Program-made: the position numbers and the translations under genes | Shown: positions 52,798-62,208 of the stretch, piece by piece | How positions within the stretch are numbered: position 1 is the stretch's first letter | How the letters are laid out: each line of letters starts with the position of its first letter | Source: CAIJXB01 sp964439595 | Lineage (GTDB): Bacteria; Chlamydiota; Chlamydiia; Chlamydiales; Rhabdochlamydiaceae | Assembly: GCA_964439595.1 (NCBI GenBank) | Contig: CAYTOK010000006.1 | Span: 38,765 to 102,764, forward strand | Reading direction: 5' to 3' | DNA: 64,000 bases | The notes under the pieces: model-generated | The model's database searches: none | Told to the model about the DNA's origin: nothing | Seen by the model: the letters and a program-made list of their open reading frames with translations, nothing else

Positions 52798-54337
52798 TAT
52801 CCACACCCTTTTTTGTTCTTTTTTGCACAAAAAGATCTGTAAATTCCAAAGCTAAATGTTTCCCTAGTTGAACACCTTCTTGATCAAACGAGTTTATATT
52901 CCAAATAAAACCTTGAAAAGCAACGCTATTTTCATAATAAGAAAGAATTACCCCTAAAGTATAAGGGTCAAGCTTAGAAGCAAGTAAAATACGGTTAGAT
53001 CGATTCCCTGGAAAAACTTTATTGGGATTAGCACTTTTCTCTCCGGTGGAAAGAGCTAGCGACTGAGCAAAAAGATTAGCTAATAACTTCTCTTGGCAGT
53101 AGGTTTCTTGAAATAAGATATCTTCTTTATACTGGTTTTCACAAAAACCTAAAAACTCTACAGGGACAACCGATGTCCCTTGATGGATTAGCTGGAAAAA
53201 CGAATGTTGTCCATTTGTTCCTGGCTCTCCCCAAATTACAGGACCTGTATCAAAATCCACACGCCTTCCCTGTCTATCGATTCTCTTTCCATTTGACTCC
53301 ATACTAAGCTGTTGTAAATGAGCTGGAAATCTAAAAAGAGCTTGAGCGTAAGGGATGATAGCTGCGGTGGAAAGACCTAAAAAGTTTCGATTCCATATAC
53401 TGAGTAAAGCAGACATAAGGGGTAAATTTGCTTTGCGATCTTTTTTTAGAGCTTGCTTATCCATAGCATTAGCCCCTCGTAAAAAATCTAAAAAACGATC
53501 CATCCCTAAAGAAAAGGCTAAAATTACTCCACCGACCATAGAAGTAACAGAATAACGTCCCCCTATAAAATCCCAAATATAAAAAGAAGCCAAATACTTT
53601 TCAGGATCATCCATGGGACTCCCCTTTCCTGTAACAGAAATAATATGATCTTTGGGATCAAGCCCCGCGTTTTTTAAACGCTCTCTTACAAAAGCTTCGT
53701 TTGTAAGGGTTTCTAAAGTAGATCCTGATTTAGAAACAACAACAAAAAGTGTTTTTGTAAGGTCTAAATCCTTAAGAACCTCGGCGCTATCATCCGGATC
53801 TACGTTGCAAATAAAATGCGCTTTTCTCTCCGATTTTTCATAAGCCTTTAAAGCGTGATAAACAGCCCTAGGCCCAAGATCTGATCCACCAATACCTATT
53901 TGCACCATGTCTGTAAAGGTTCCTCTTACCTCCAAATCCTTAAGAAACCTCGTTAACTTTTCTAATTCCTGATAAGCCATCTTAGTGGCTTCTTGAGCTA
54001 TCTTAGCTTCATTAGGATTTTCAAAAAAATCTCTCATTGCCGTATGAAGAACGCTGCGGTTTTCACTAGGAAATCCTTCTATGCAATTCATGATTTCTCC
54101 TGATTGCATTTTATGCATTTTCTCCAAAGCACCTGTTTCTTCCGCTAGGTCATAAAGAGCCTGAATAGTAATCTCAGACACTCTCTCCCCTGCGTAAAAT
54201 AATTTTAAATTCAGACATTCACTACACATAGCATCAATGCGCTTAGGAGTAAAATTCGCTTCATCCGTCAAGTCTATAGGATCTTCGGCAAGTTCACCTA
54301 ACCGAATTACTGATTTCAAATGATTAAAAGAAGTCAT
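52739..54337 (-). CDS. pgi: glucose-6-phosphate isomerase
   Basis: 532 residues, normal length. Family motifs: GGSDLGPRAVYHAL, the SIS-domain segment VVVSKSGSTLETLTNEAF, GGRYSVTSMVGG and WGEPGTNGQHSFFQLIHQG. It interconverts glucose-6-phosphate and fructose-6-phosphate, linking host-derived hexose phosphate to glycolysis and pentose phosphates. Convergent with recF and overlapping it by 59 bases. Confidence 0.95.
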   Translation of the reverse strand: MTSFNHLKSVIRLGELAEDPIDLTDEANFTPKRIDAMCSECLNLKLFYAGERVSEITIQALYDLAEETGALEKMHKMQSGEIMNCIEGFPSENRSVLHTAMRDFFENPNEAKIAQEATKMAYQELEKLTRFLKDLEVRGTFTDMVQIGIGGSDLGPRAVYHALKAYEKSERKAHFICNVDPDDSAEVLKDLDLTKTLFVVVSKSGSTLETLTNEAFVRERLKNAGLDPKDHIISVTGKGSPMDDPEKYLASFYIWDFIGGRYSVTSMVGGVILAFSLGMDRFLDFLRGANAMDKQALKKDRKANLPLMSALLSIWNRNFLGLSTAAIIPYAQALFRFPAHLQQLSMESNGKRIDRQGRRVDFDTGPVIWGEPGTNGQHSFFQLIHQGTSVVPVEFLGFCENQYKEDILFQETYCQEKLLANLFAQSLALSTGEKSANPNKVFPGNRSNRILLASKLDPYTLGVILSYYENSVAFQGFIWNINSFDQEGVQLGKHLALEFTDLFVQKRTKKGVDIKSFPLGSAYFRHVSSYMS

Positions 54338-54488
54338 ATAAATAAAACAGCATCAAGCCTATAGTGACGATTATAAGCTAGTGCAGCTCCCTTGTTAATG
54401 GTTAAACAGCAATTTAAAAAATCGTTCTTTTCAACATGGCAGATTACAGATTTGTTAGCAAATAGCTCTTTGCATTTTTCTAAAAAAA

Positions 54489-55169
54489 TCAGCTAAAAAT
54501 CTTCTGAACAACTAAAAGCTGACGATAGGCTTCTTTATAAGCCTCTATAAAAAACGCTTCTTCTTCGACTGTGCCTTTATATAAGAGTGAAAGATCTAGG
54601 CTCCGGGTGTCATCTTTGCGATCTTCTTCAGCTTGTTTTCTAGCAAGTAAATCTAAAAATCTCATATCGGTAGAAAAACTACTTCGACGATCATATTCTT
54701 TACGATAAATTTCGCTAAAAAGATCTCTTTGTAATGGAGTAAACTCCGGAAGAGTGCTATTTTTTACTTGCCTTAAGTTTGCATAAGGATCGTGCGCTAA
54801 ACTCCCCATTATAGAATTTTCTCTAGCCAAATATTTAGCTAGCATAATGAAAATGTCTTCATAAAAAATCTCCTCTAAAGAAGGTCTTTGGCACAAGTGG
54901 TGCCCTTTCTCATAAGTAGATAGCTCCTTTTCTCCTAGGTCCGACGTAAAAGTTATTGGACCTGCAAAATCTATACGGCGAAGAATCGCACTATCTTCAA
55001 ATACCACGCTTGCAAAAGCGGGATGAGCAAGTTCTTCTAACCTAAAAAAACCAATATCTCTTACATAAAAACTCTCAGGAAAAGCCCAGTGGAAGCCGTA
55101 ACTAGCTATAGAAAGCGAGACTCCAAAAAAAGTTGACACACATTTTCTCCTAGAAATACTATTTAACAA
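54489..55169 (-). CDS. hypothetical protein, possibly exported
   Basis: 226 residues, not recognised. The N-terminus (ISRRKCVSTFFGVSLSIASY) has a basic start and a short hydrophobic stretch like a weak signal peptide or anchor. The rest is charged and helical, rich in Arg, Asp, Glu and Tyr. It follows the gene at 55227-55787 in the same direction after about 57 bases and may be co-transcribed with it. No function proposed. Confidence 0.65.
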   Translation of the reverse strand: MLNSISRRKCVSTFFGVSLSIASYGFHWAFPESFYVRDIGFFRLEELAHPAFASVVFEDSAILRRIDFAGPITFTSDLGEKELSTYEKGHHLCQRPSLEEIFYEDIFIMLAKYLARENSIMGSLAHDPYANLRQVKNSTLPEFTPLQRDLFSEIYRKEYDRRSSFSTDMRFLDLLARKQAEEDRKDDTRSLDLSLLYKGTVEEEAFFIEAYKEAYRQLLVVQKIFS

Positions 55170-55226
55170 GCAATACTAAAGCACTGCAATGCAAAAATAC
55201 AATCCATAAAGTTTTCTATAATTGAA

Positions 55227-55787
55227 TTAGTTGTGATTAAGCAAGCGCATCTCATCCAAATACGTTCTTCTATACAGCTCTTCATCATCCTCTGCAACAT
55301 CACTTCTAGGGCAAATAGCGTTCACCTTTACATCTTGAAAATCCCTCAAAGCTCTTACCTTAGCTAAGGCAACAACGCCTCCGGCAACAAATGCTTGATT
55401 TTCTTCTGCAAGAATATTTTGAGCATTTATACAAGAACGCTGCTCCTTTATAAGGACATCCTGGGTAGCTATAAAATTAAAAATAGGTAAAACTGCTCCA
55501 ATCCCCCCCAGAGTAACTATATTCACACAGTTATAGGCAAGCAGCACCTGATAATCTCTAATCTTTTGATTAAGGCCTTCTAAACCGTTTAAATCACTGC
55601 TCTTCAAACATCTTTTAAAAACCTGTGAAATAAGCGCAATTAAAGAATAAGCGGCAATCCCAATAGAGACCACAGCACCAAGAATGGGACAGTACGTACA
55701 AGACAAAGCTCCCTGGGATAGCTGAGCATTTGCTGCCTTATCCACTTCGGATGCAATATATGCTGCTCTAATTAAAAATATTGACAT
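55227..55787 (-). CDS. hypothetical membrane protein
   Basis: 186 residues from the ATG preceded by AAGG; a GTG two codons upstream is less well placed. Two hydrophobic segments at about 31-56 and 84-110 (LGAVVSIGIAAYSLIAL; CVNIVTLGGIGAVLPIF) are separated by a polar loop of about 30 residues, and a long acidic C-terminus follows. It looks like a small chlamydial membrane or Inc-like protein but is less tightly bilobed than the genes at 43.5-44.5 kb. Unknown function. Confidence 0.65.
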   Translation of the reverse strand: MSIFLIRAAYIASEVDKAANAQLSQGALSCTYCPILGAVVSIGIAAYSLIALISQVFKRCLKSSDLNGLEGLNQKIRDYQVLLAYNCVNIVTLGGIGAVLPIFNFIATQDVLIKEQRSCINAQNILAEENQAFVAGGVVALAKVRALRDFQDVKVNAICPRSDVAEDDEELYRRTYLDEMRLLNHN

Positions 55788-56044
55788 GACCACCTTAGTA
55801 AAAAAACTATTTTATCATAAACACAAATTAAAATACATTAAAACATAAAATAGACAGTTATAAATGTTAAATTAATATTTAATTACATATTAGATTTACT
55901 TATAGGCCGAAAAGAAGATTACGAATTGGATAAAATACACTAGTATTTCCTGGTAAATCCTCATCCTGAATAGTAATTCATATATAGTTTTTATTTACAA
56001 AAAACATCTTAAGAGGGATTAAAAACTAAAGAAAAGACCAGGGT
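55788..56044. other. AT-rich intergenic stretch
   Basis: The unannotated DNA left of the inverted repeat. A minus-strand frame without a start codon (about 56009-56185) runs through the repeat and spells, among others, TRRSAQWNEE and FSVSNLFNQN; it looks like a coding remnant. Nothing else is seen. Confidence 0.4.
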
Positions 56045-56138
56045 GTTTTGATTAAAAAGATTTGACACCGAAAAGGCCTTATAAATTTCTATGAATGGAG
56101 AACCCTCTTCATTCCATTGAGCGCTTCTTCTTGTCTTA
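56045..56138. repeat. left arm of an inverted repeat flanking the GNAT gene
   Basis: Two blocks match the reverse complement of 56919-56992. Block 56045-56075 matches 56962-56992 at 30 of 31 bases. Block 56105-56138 matches 56919-56952 at 31 of 34. The spacer between blocks is 29 bases here and 9 in the right arm. Confidence 0.85.
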
Positions 56139-56330
56139 GGAGTTCCTTGCTTTTTTAGTAGAATTGTCTCATTAAACAGTACATTTTACGATTTTTTTGT
56201 TTTATTAATTAAAATTACATTTTCTAATTGGCGTGTAAAACGAATAAAAAAACAATAAATTAATTTAAGCATAGTCAAATTGTTGCGTTAATGATAGAAT
56301 TGATTGCACATTTTTAAAAATAGGTTATTT

Positions 56331-56921
56331 ATGGAGATTTCTTCCTTTCTTGAATCACATACTCTTACCTCTTCTGAAGCTGATAGAGAAACCGGGTCCG
56401 ATGCGATCTTAGCTCATCGGCTTTCTGTGGTCAGTTTAGAGGAATTGCAGGCTCGAGGAGGAGATCCATATGAGGCTGTAAGGCGCATTAATGAAACAAT
56501 TGGTCCTATGTGGGAGGGTTTTACAAAAGGAATCCATGAAGCCTATCTCAAGAAAGAAACAGAAACGGAAGGGGTGGTTGTTGATTTTGCTCTTAATGAA
56601 AGTGGGCAAGTAGTTGGGTATGCTTTTACACGAAAACAATGGCAAAGACTCGATGCTAAGAATGAGGTTGCCTACTTATCTTGGCTTGCTGTTGATCAAA
56701 ACAAGCAATACCAAGGTATTGGCTCATTATTGCTTGAAAGCACGTTAGCAAAAGTAAGTAGCTTGGGATACAAGCGACTTACTTTGGATGCTCGAGAAAC
56801 AAGCCATCCATTTTACCAGCAGTTTGCAGGGAAAAAGTATATCAAAATAGAATTGCTCGAAGAAGGTACATTCCTTGATGGCGGTAAAAGGTATCAAAAT
56901 TCTTTTCCTCTAAAAGGCTAA
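56331..56921 (+). CDS. GNAT-family N-acetyltransferase
   Basis: 196 residues from the ATG with TAGG upstream; a TTG 27 bases earlier is an alternative. The C-terminal half has the acetyl-CoA-binding GNAT core: LSWLAVDQNKQYQGIGSLLL (Q-x-x-G-x-G type) and LDARETSHPFYQQFAGKKY. The first 70 residues are unassigned. The acceptor substrate is unknown. Codon use looks more G-rich than in the neighbours. It is enclosed by the inverted repeat at 56045-56138/56919-56992, and its stop codon lies at the inner edge of the right arm, suggesting arrival as a cassette. Confidence 0.85.
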   Translation: MEISSFLESHTLTSSEADRETGSDAILAHRLSVVSLEELQARGGDPYEAVRRINETIGPMWEGFTKGIHEAYLKKETETEGVVVDFALNESGQVVGYAFTRKQWQRLDAKNEVAYLSWLAVDQNKQYQGIGSLLLESTLAKVSSLGYKRLTLDARETSHPFYQQFAGKKYIKIELLEEGTFLDGGKRYQNSFPLKG

Positions 56922-56992
56922 GACAAGAAGGCGCGCTCAATCGAATGAAGAGAGTTCGCTACTTTTCGATGTCAAATCTTTTTAATCAAAAC
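56919..56992. repeat. right arm of the inverted repeat flanking the GNAT gene
   Basis: Reverse complement of the left arm at 56045-56138, with a 20-base shorter centre. It starts with the TAA stop of the GNAT gene. Both arms can encode a similar peptide (TRR-x-AQ-x-NEE), but the frame here is broken. Confidence 0.85.
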
Positions 56993-57151
56993 GTCCTGAG
57001 AAAAGACACCCTCTTGCTCCGATAAATTATACAAAAGCTTTAGGTTCACTTATTTTAGAGCAAAAAAACAACTCTTTTTAACTATTTTTCTTTAAAAGAA
57101 TTACCCTCTCGATTTACAAGAAAAGTATCATCTTAAAAAGACCTTTATTTT

Positions 57152-57451
57152 ATGACCCTTAAAGAAGAAGAGTTTCAAAAACTCACTAAGCTTTGCCATA
57201 TTAAATGCTCTCCCGAGGAAAAAGAAGCTCTTTTTTCCCATCTTTCAAAGATTTTATCGTATGTAGAGCTTCTCAATGAAATAGGAACGGAAGACGTTAC
57301 CCCTTGTGACCAGGTGGTAAAAACCCTCAATAACGTCTTACGAGAAGATGAAACAGGTCCGACGCTTCCTAAAGAAAAGCTTCTAGAAAACTCTCCTTCT
57401 CATATTGGAGGAATGATTAAAGTGCCCTCTATTTTCAAAACATCAACCTAG
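57152..57451 (+). CDS. gatC: Asp/Glu-tRNA amidotransferase subunit GatC
   Basis: 99 residues. It has the GatC pattern FQKLTKLCHIKCSPEEKEAL near the N-terminus, ILSYVELLNEIGTEDVTP, and an end reading IGGMIKVPSIF. It stabilises GatA in the GatCAB complex, which makes Gln-tRNA(Gln) and Asn-tRNA(Asn) from misacylated precursors. It heads the gatC-gatA-gatB operon, with 10 bases to gatA. Confidence 0.93.
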   Translation: MTLKEEEFQKLTKLCHIKCSPEEKEALFSHLSKILSYVELLNEIGTEDVTPCDQVVKTLNNVLREDETGPTLPKEKLLENSPSHIGGMIKVPSIFKTST

Positions 57452-57461
57452 AGTTTTTCTC

Positions 57462-58925
57462 ATGTACCAACTTTCTGCTTTAGAGCTTCACTCTGCCTTC
57501 TTAAAAGGAGAGCTATCAGCAAGGACTATCGCTGAGTACTTTCTTAAAAGAACTGAAGCAGGAGACGCTCAGGTCAACGCATTTTTAACACTTTTCCCTG
57601 AAGAGTTCTTAGCTAAAGCTGATATTTTAGATAAAAAAAGAAAGGAAGGGAAACGTTTAGGTAAAATGGCAGCCATACCTGTTGCCATAAAAGACAATAT
57701 TCATATTAAAGGCCGGCTAACTACATGCGCTTCGAAGTTTTTATCGAACTATAAAGCTGTATTTGATGCTACAGTCGTACATAGACTGCAAGAAGAAGAT
57801 GCTCTTTTACTTGGCAAAACAAACTTAGATGAATTTGCCATGGGGTCCTCTACAGAAAACTCCGCCTTCAAAGTCACTAAAAATCCTTGGAATCTCGCCT
57901 GCTCCCCAGGGGGCTCTTCAGGAGGATCCGCTGCAGTCGTTGGAGCTAGATTTTGCCCTTTATCGTTAGGTAGCGATACAGGAGGGTCTATTCGTCAACC
58001 TGCCTCTTTTAATGGCGTCGTGGGTTTTAAACCCACATACGGAAGGATATCTCGCTATGGTCTTGTTGCCTTCGCCTCTTCTTTAGACCAAATCGGTCCA
58101 TTTTCCACTAATGTAGCTGATGCAGCGTTCATTATGGAAACTATCGCTGGTCCTTGCAAATACGATTCAACAAGTTTACACACAAAAACACCTAACTACC
58201 TAGAGCAGATTAAACTTCCTTTAAAAGAAGTTAAAATCGGAGTGCCGTGGCATTTCTTAGAGAATCTATCCATAGAATCTCGGTCTAATTTTGAAGAAGC
58301 TATTGCTGTATTCAAAGATATGGGAGCTTCCATAGTAGAAGTAAACCTTGACCTTTTAAAATACTCTATTGCTATCTACTATATTTTAGCAACAGCAGAA
58401 GCCTCTACCAATCTTGCTCGCTATGATGGTGTTCAATACGGATGTAGATCAACTAAAGCAACTACAATAGAAGAAGTATATGAGCTTTCTAGACAAGAAG
58501 GATTTGGTCCAGAAGTAAAAAGACGTATTTTACTTGGTACCTATGTCCTTTCTTCTGGATATAATGACGCCTATTACAAAAAAGCGCAGCAAGTGCGCTC
58601 TTTAATTATCAATCAGATGGATCAAGCCTTCTCCACCTCCGACCTCATAATGATGCCAACGACTCCCTTTCCTACTTTCCCTATTGGCTCAATCCAAGAC
58701 CCTGTACAGATGTACCTTCAAGACATCTATACAATTGGAGCTAATCTTGCAGGACTTCCTGCAATAAGCATCCCCTCTGGGCTTAGCTCCGATAAAAAGC
58801 CATTAGGAATACAGTTAATTGGGCCTCAAATGCAAGATGATGTCGTACTGCAAGTAGCCCATCACTTTGAAAGTCTAACTAACTACCATAAAATGATCCC
58901 TCCGCTATTTCAAAAAGAGCTATGA
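57462..58925 (+). CDS. gatA: Asp/Glu-tRNA amidotransferase subunit GatA
   Basis: 487 residues. Amidase-signature protein with the Ser-cis-Ser-Lys site: AIKDNIHIKG carries the Lys, SPGGSSGGSAA the cis-Ser, and GSDTGGSIRQPA the nucleophile. It hydrolyses glutamine to supply ammonia, which is channelled to GatB. Its stop overlaps the gatB start by four bases (ATGA). Confidence 0.96.
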   Translation: MYQLSALELHSAFLKGELSARTIAEYFLKRTEAGDAQVNAFLTLFPEEFLAKADILDKKRKEGKRLGKMAAIPVAIKDNIHIKGRLTTCASKFLSNYKAVFDATVVHRLQEEDALLLGKTNLDEFAMGSSTENSAFKVTKNPWNLACSPGGSSGGSAAVVGARFCPLSLGSDTGGSIRQPASFNGVVGFKPTYGRISRYGLVAFASSLDQIGPFSTNVADAAFIMETIAGPCKYDSTSLHTKTPNYLEQIKLPLKEVKIGVPWHFLENLSIESRSNFEEAIAVFKDMGASIVEVNLDLLKYSIAIYYILATAEASTNLARYDGVQYGCRSTKATTIEEVYELSRQEGFGPEVKRRILLGTYVLSSGYNDAYYKKAQQVRSLIINQMDQAFSTSDLIMMPTTPFPTFPIGSIQDPVQMYLQDIYTIGANLAGLPAISIPSGLSSDKKPLGIQLIGPQMQDDVVLQVAHHFESLTNYHKMIPPLFQKEL

Positions 58926-60400
58926 TAAAAATGGAAACACGAGAAATAAAAATCCTTTGGCAGCCTGTTATCGGCCTAGAAATCCACGTACAGCTTAATA
59001 CAAAGTCCAAGCTATTTAGCCATGCCCCCAACCGCTTTGGTGATGAGCCTAATACAAACATCACAGATGTTTGTACAGGCCAACCCGGAACTCTTCCTGT
59101 TTTAAACAAAGAAGCTGTAAAAAAAGCTGTCCAATTTGGCTGCGCGGTAAATGCACACATCTCCCGAATTAGCAAGTTTGATCGCAAATCTTACTTTTAT
59201 CCAGATAGTCCTAGAAACTATCAAATTACCCAGTTCACCCATCCCATTTTAGTTGGAGGAACAATTAAAGCTGATGTGGATGGTGAAACAAAATATTTTT
59301 TCCTCCAAAAAGCGCATCTAGAAGATGACTCTGGGATGTTAAAACACTTTAGCACCTTCGCAGGAGTTGATTACAATAGAGCCGGCGTTCCTTTACTAGA
59401 AATAGTCTCAGAGCCTTGCATGCACTCTGCTAAAGAAGCTGTCGCCTACGCATCAGCACTTAAATCCATAATGACTTACATTGAAGCCTCAGACTGCAAT
59501 ATGGAAGAAGGTTCACTACGAATTGATGTTAACGTCTCTATAAGACCTTTAGGAGAATCTACTCTAAGAAATAAAATTGAAATCAAAAACATGAACTCCT
59601 TTACGAATATGGAACTCGCCATTGAAGCTGAAATTTTAAGGCAAATAGAGTTATACACGCTGTATTCTGATAAAGACCCTCTAGAGGTCATTGAACCAGG
59701 AACATACCGCTTTGATCCTGACTTAAAAAAAGCTGTTCTTATGAGAAAAAAAGAAGAAGTAGAAGATTATCGCTACTTTCCAGAGCCCGATCTAGTACCT
59801 ATTCTTCTTTCGGAGGACTATATTGCAGAAATTATAGAAACCTTACCGGAGCTACCGGAGCAAAGATTAGAAAGGTATATCAATTCACTCAATCTTTCTA
59901 AAGAGACAGCGAATACTTTAATTGCGGATAAACTTTTATCAGACTATTTTGATGAGGCTTGTCTTTCTTGTAAAAACCCTAAAATGTTAAGTAATTGGCT
60001 TGTCGTAGAATTTACAGGTAGACTTAAAGAAAAAAATAAAAATCTAAGGGAAAGTGGCCTCTTAAGTAGTCATATTAGCGATCTTATAAACATATTAGAT
60101 GATGGTATTATTACAGGAAAAATTGCTAAAAAAATAGCTGACGATATGGTCTCTTACCCAGGAATAAGTCCTCAAGAAATCGTAAAGAAAAATCCTGACT
60201 ATAAAGCACTTTCAGACGCAGCTTTTATAGAAACACTTATAGATACTGTCCTTAAAGAGAATCCAGAGTCTATTGCAGACTATAAAGCTGGAAAAGCTAG
60301 AGCTTTTGATTTTTTAATAGGTCAGGTGATGAAACTTTGCAAAGGGCAAGCTTCTCCTGCTATTGCAAATGAAATACTAACTAAGAAACTATCCAATTAG
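58922..60400 (+). CDS. gatB: Asp/Glu-tRNA amidotransferase subunit GatB
   Basis: 492 residues. The N-terminal kinase/transamidase domain has WQPVIGLEIHVQLNTKSKLF, and the family signature DDSGMLKHF-to-YNRAGVPLLEIVSEP is intact. The C-terminal GatB/YqeY tail (about 340-492) binds tRNA. It phosphorylates and amidates Glu- or Asp-tRNA. The ATG overlaps the gatA stop; an ATG three codons further in (58931) is possible. Confidence 0.96.
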   Translation: MIKMETREIKILWQPVIGLEIHVQLNTKSKLFSHAPNRFGDEPNTNITDVCTGQPGTLPVLNKEAVKKAVQFGCAVNAHISRISKFDRKSYFYPDSPRNYQITQFTHPILVGGTIKADVDGETKYFFLQKAHLEDDSGMLKHFSTFAGVDYNRAGVPLLEIVSEPCMHSAKEAVAYASALKSIMTYIEASDCNMEEGSLRIDVNVSIRPLGESTLRNKIEIKNMNSFTNMELAIEAEILRQIELYTLYSDKDPLEVIEPGTYRFDPDLKKAVLMRKKEEVEDYRYFPEPDLVPILLSEDYIAEIIETLPELPEQRLERYINSLNLSKETANTLIADKLLSDYFDEACLSCKNPKMLSNWLVVEFTGRLKEKNKNLRESGLLSSHISDLINILDDGIITGKIAKKIADDMVSYPGISPQEIVKKNPDYKALSDAAFIETLIDTVLKENPESIADYKAGKARAFDFLIGQVMKLCKGQASPAIANEILTKKLSN

Positions 60401-60408
60401 AAAAAAAG

Positions 60409-60434
60409 AAGGAGAGAACGCAAGAACTCTCCTT
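60409..60434 (-). terminator. intrinsic terminator of the cold-shock gene
   Basis: Eight-base arms AAGGAGAG and CTCTCCTT with a 10-base loop. On the minus strand the stem is followed by CTTTTTTT. It may also end the gat operon. Confidence 0.75.
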
Positions 60435-60439
60435 GAGAA

Positions 60440-60637
60440 TTATAGACCAACTACTTTCATAGCTTCAGGACCTTTACGGCCTTCACCTAATTCGTATTCT
60501 ACTCTTTGTCCATCAACGATTTGGTTTTCAACATTGTTTGCATGAACAAAAATATCTTGGCCACCATTTTCTGGAGCAATAAAACCAAAGCCTTTTTGTG
60601 AATTAAAAAACTTAACTGTACCTTTATGTTTTGACAC
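60440..60637 (-). CDS. cold-shock domain protein
   Basis: 65 residues when started at the GTG preceded by AAGGAAAA; a longer in-frame reading adds 14 non-homologous residues. A single OB-fold cold-shock domain with RNP1 KGFGFI and RNP2 DIFVHA, ending EAMKVVGL. It binds single-stranded RNA or DNA and acts as an RNA chaperone. Convergent with gatB across a shared terminator region. Confidence 0.93.
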   Translation of the reverse strand: MSKHKGTVKFFNSQKGFGFIAPENGGQDIFVHANNVENQIVDGQRVEYELGEGRKGPEAMKVVGL

Positions 60638-60679
60638 GATTATTTTCCTTATTTTTTTAGTTATTGCTAGCAATAACAT

Positions 60680-61098
60680 GTTCTTTCTTCTACTACCTTC
60701 TTGAAAAAACTTAACCTCAAGAAATAGTAAACAACAACACTATACCTGATTATGGATTTTCCCGCTCTATTTCTTGTAAATATTGCAAATATTTTCTCAA
60801 AAACAGCTCTAAACCATACCTAAAAACATCTAATAAATAAGAAAAACCTCCTTATTAAAGAAAAAATCACCAATAAATACAGTTAGTATAGCACTTTTCC
60901 TCGAAAAAACTCCTAAAAAAACCTTCACATTAACTAGGTCAGAAATATATAAAAAATTCTATATATAAACTTTCCCCTTTTGGCCATCTATATGGGAGAA
61001 AGGAAAAAAGAATGCAAACTTTGTCATTAGATTTGCTGCAAACACGCAAAATTGAAAACATTCACCAAGAGGGCTAACTCAAAAAACCATCGACGTTA
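60680..61098. other. intergenic region upstream of the cold-shock gene
   Basis: About 420 AT-rich bases. It includes the cold-shock gene's upstream region. A 21-codon frame at 61012-61077 with purine-rich upstream bases (GGGAGAAAGG) is the only candidate gene, with no support beyond that. Confidence 0.35.
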
Positions 61099-61917
61099 TT
61101 AATCCCGCAAAAGAAAAGCTCCTTCCTGTCTTTTTATCCAAGAAGACCAACTTTCTATTAAAGTTCTATTTTCCAAGCAATATTTATAAAAAAAGGTAAG
61201 GAACAGCAACCTACCTCCCTCCAGGCGTTCAACAAGAAGATTGGAGCCTCCTAGGTCATTTTGCCTTTGTAGAATCTCTTCTACCGTAAAAAGATGACAA
61301 TTATAGAAGATATCTGCCATGCACATAGCTACTGTAGTCCTTCCTTTTCCTCCTGCGCAGTGAAAATAGATCCTATCGGACATAGAAAGCGTTTGCATTA
61401 AAGCAAGAAAAGCATCTACTTCAGCTTCCTTAGGGAAGCTATGATCTAATATAGGTATTCTCACATAGCTTAGATTTAGAGATAGGCCATCAATTAATTC
61501 TTTTTCACTAATAGCATCATTTTTTCTAAGAAACTCTTTTTCTTCTTTTTGAAGGGTCCCTGCTGAAATACCTTTATTATACTGAAATGACCCTTCTTTA
61601 TAAGCACCGGGCTCAAGTTTCCAAGAAACAGGATTTCCTTCAATAAAACCGTGGAATTCTCTTCGAAGGTCGACTATGACTACCCTTCTATCAGAATATT
61701 TCAAAAGAAAGCTTTGTAACTCACAAAGAGAAAACTGACCACTACCAAAAATCCTATCTTCACTAAAAGATCTACATTTCTTGGGAAGATCACATGATGC
61801 ACGCAGCTCTTCATGCCTATAGAAAGTTTCTCCTTTGCAAAAAAGAGCTATACTGAAAAAAAATAAAATTAAATATAAAACCCTAGCACTCAAATTAATC
61901 ACCAAATCAATCACCAA
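61099..61917 (-). CDS. secreted PTP-like phytase-type phosphatase
   Basis: 272 residues as bounded here. A hydrophobic N-terminus (about 11-27, ARVLYLILFFFSIALFC) looks like a signal peptide. The catalytic P-loop FHCAGGKGRTT holds Cys187 and Arg193 (CX5R); VDLRREFHGFIEGNPVSW near 82-99 matches the DLRxESHGF block of PTP-like phytases, and PILDHSFP supplies the likely general acid Asp158. IDs such as EEILQRQNDLGG also fit. These enzymes dephosphorylate inositol phosphates, and some act on phosphotyrosine. No ATG is available; the start is TTG or GTG within the first nine codons (61917 or about 61893). Confidence 0.82.
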   Translation of the reverse strand: MVIDLVINLSARVLYLILFFFSIALFCKGETFYRHEELRASCDLPKKCRSFSEDRIFGSGQFSLCELQSFLLKYSDRRVVIVDLRREFHGFIEGNPVSWKLEPGAYKEGSFQYNKGISAGTLQKEEKEFLRKNDAISEKELIDGLSLNLSYVRIPILDHSFPKEAEVDAFLALMQTLSMSDRIYFHCAGGKGRTTVAMCMADIFYNCHLFTVEEILQRQNDLGGSNLLVERLEGGRLLFLTFFYKYCLENRTLIESWSSWIKRQEGAFLLRD

Positions 61918-62208
61918 ATTAATTAACTGAAATTTATCAAATGCAATTTTAATTGTAAAATAATTTTACATGCAAAAATAAAAAATCACACGTAGATACT
62001 ATCCATTAAAAGTAACACGATAAGAGAGTAAAGTAGAAGAACGTCTACATAAGTCTATAGCATGCATAGATCCTCAGCTTCGTACTATTACTTTAACAAC
62101 TAACATTCAACACGTTAAATAAATAAAAAATAAAAATAAATTGAAATTAATACAAAGAAATCAAATTATAGAATTATATATAATAACAGAATAACGATGG
62201 AAGTTTAT

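Noticed and set aside
61012..61077. 21-codon frame with purine-rich bases upstream
   Set aside because: Too short and without a paralog or terminator to support it.
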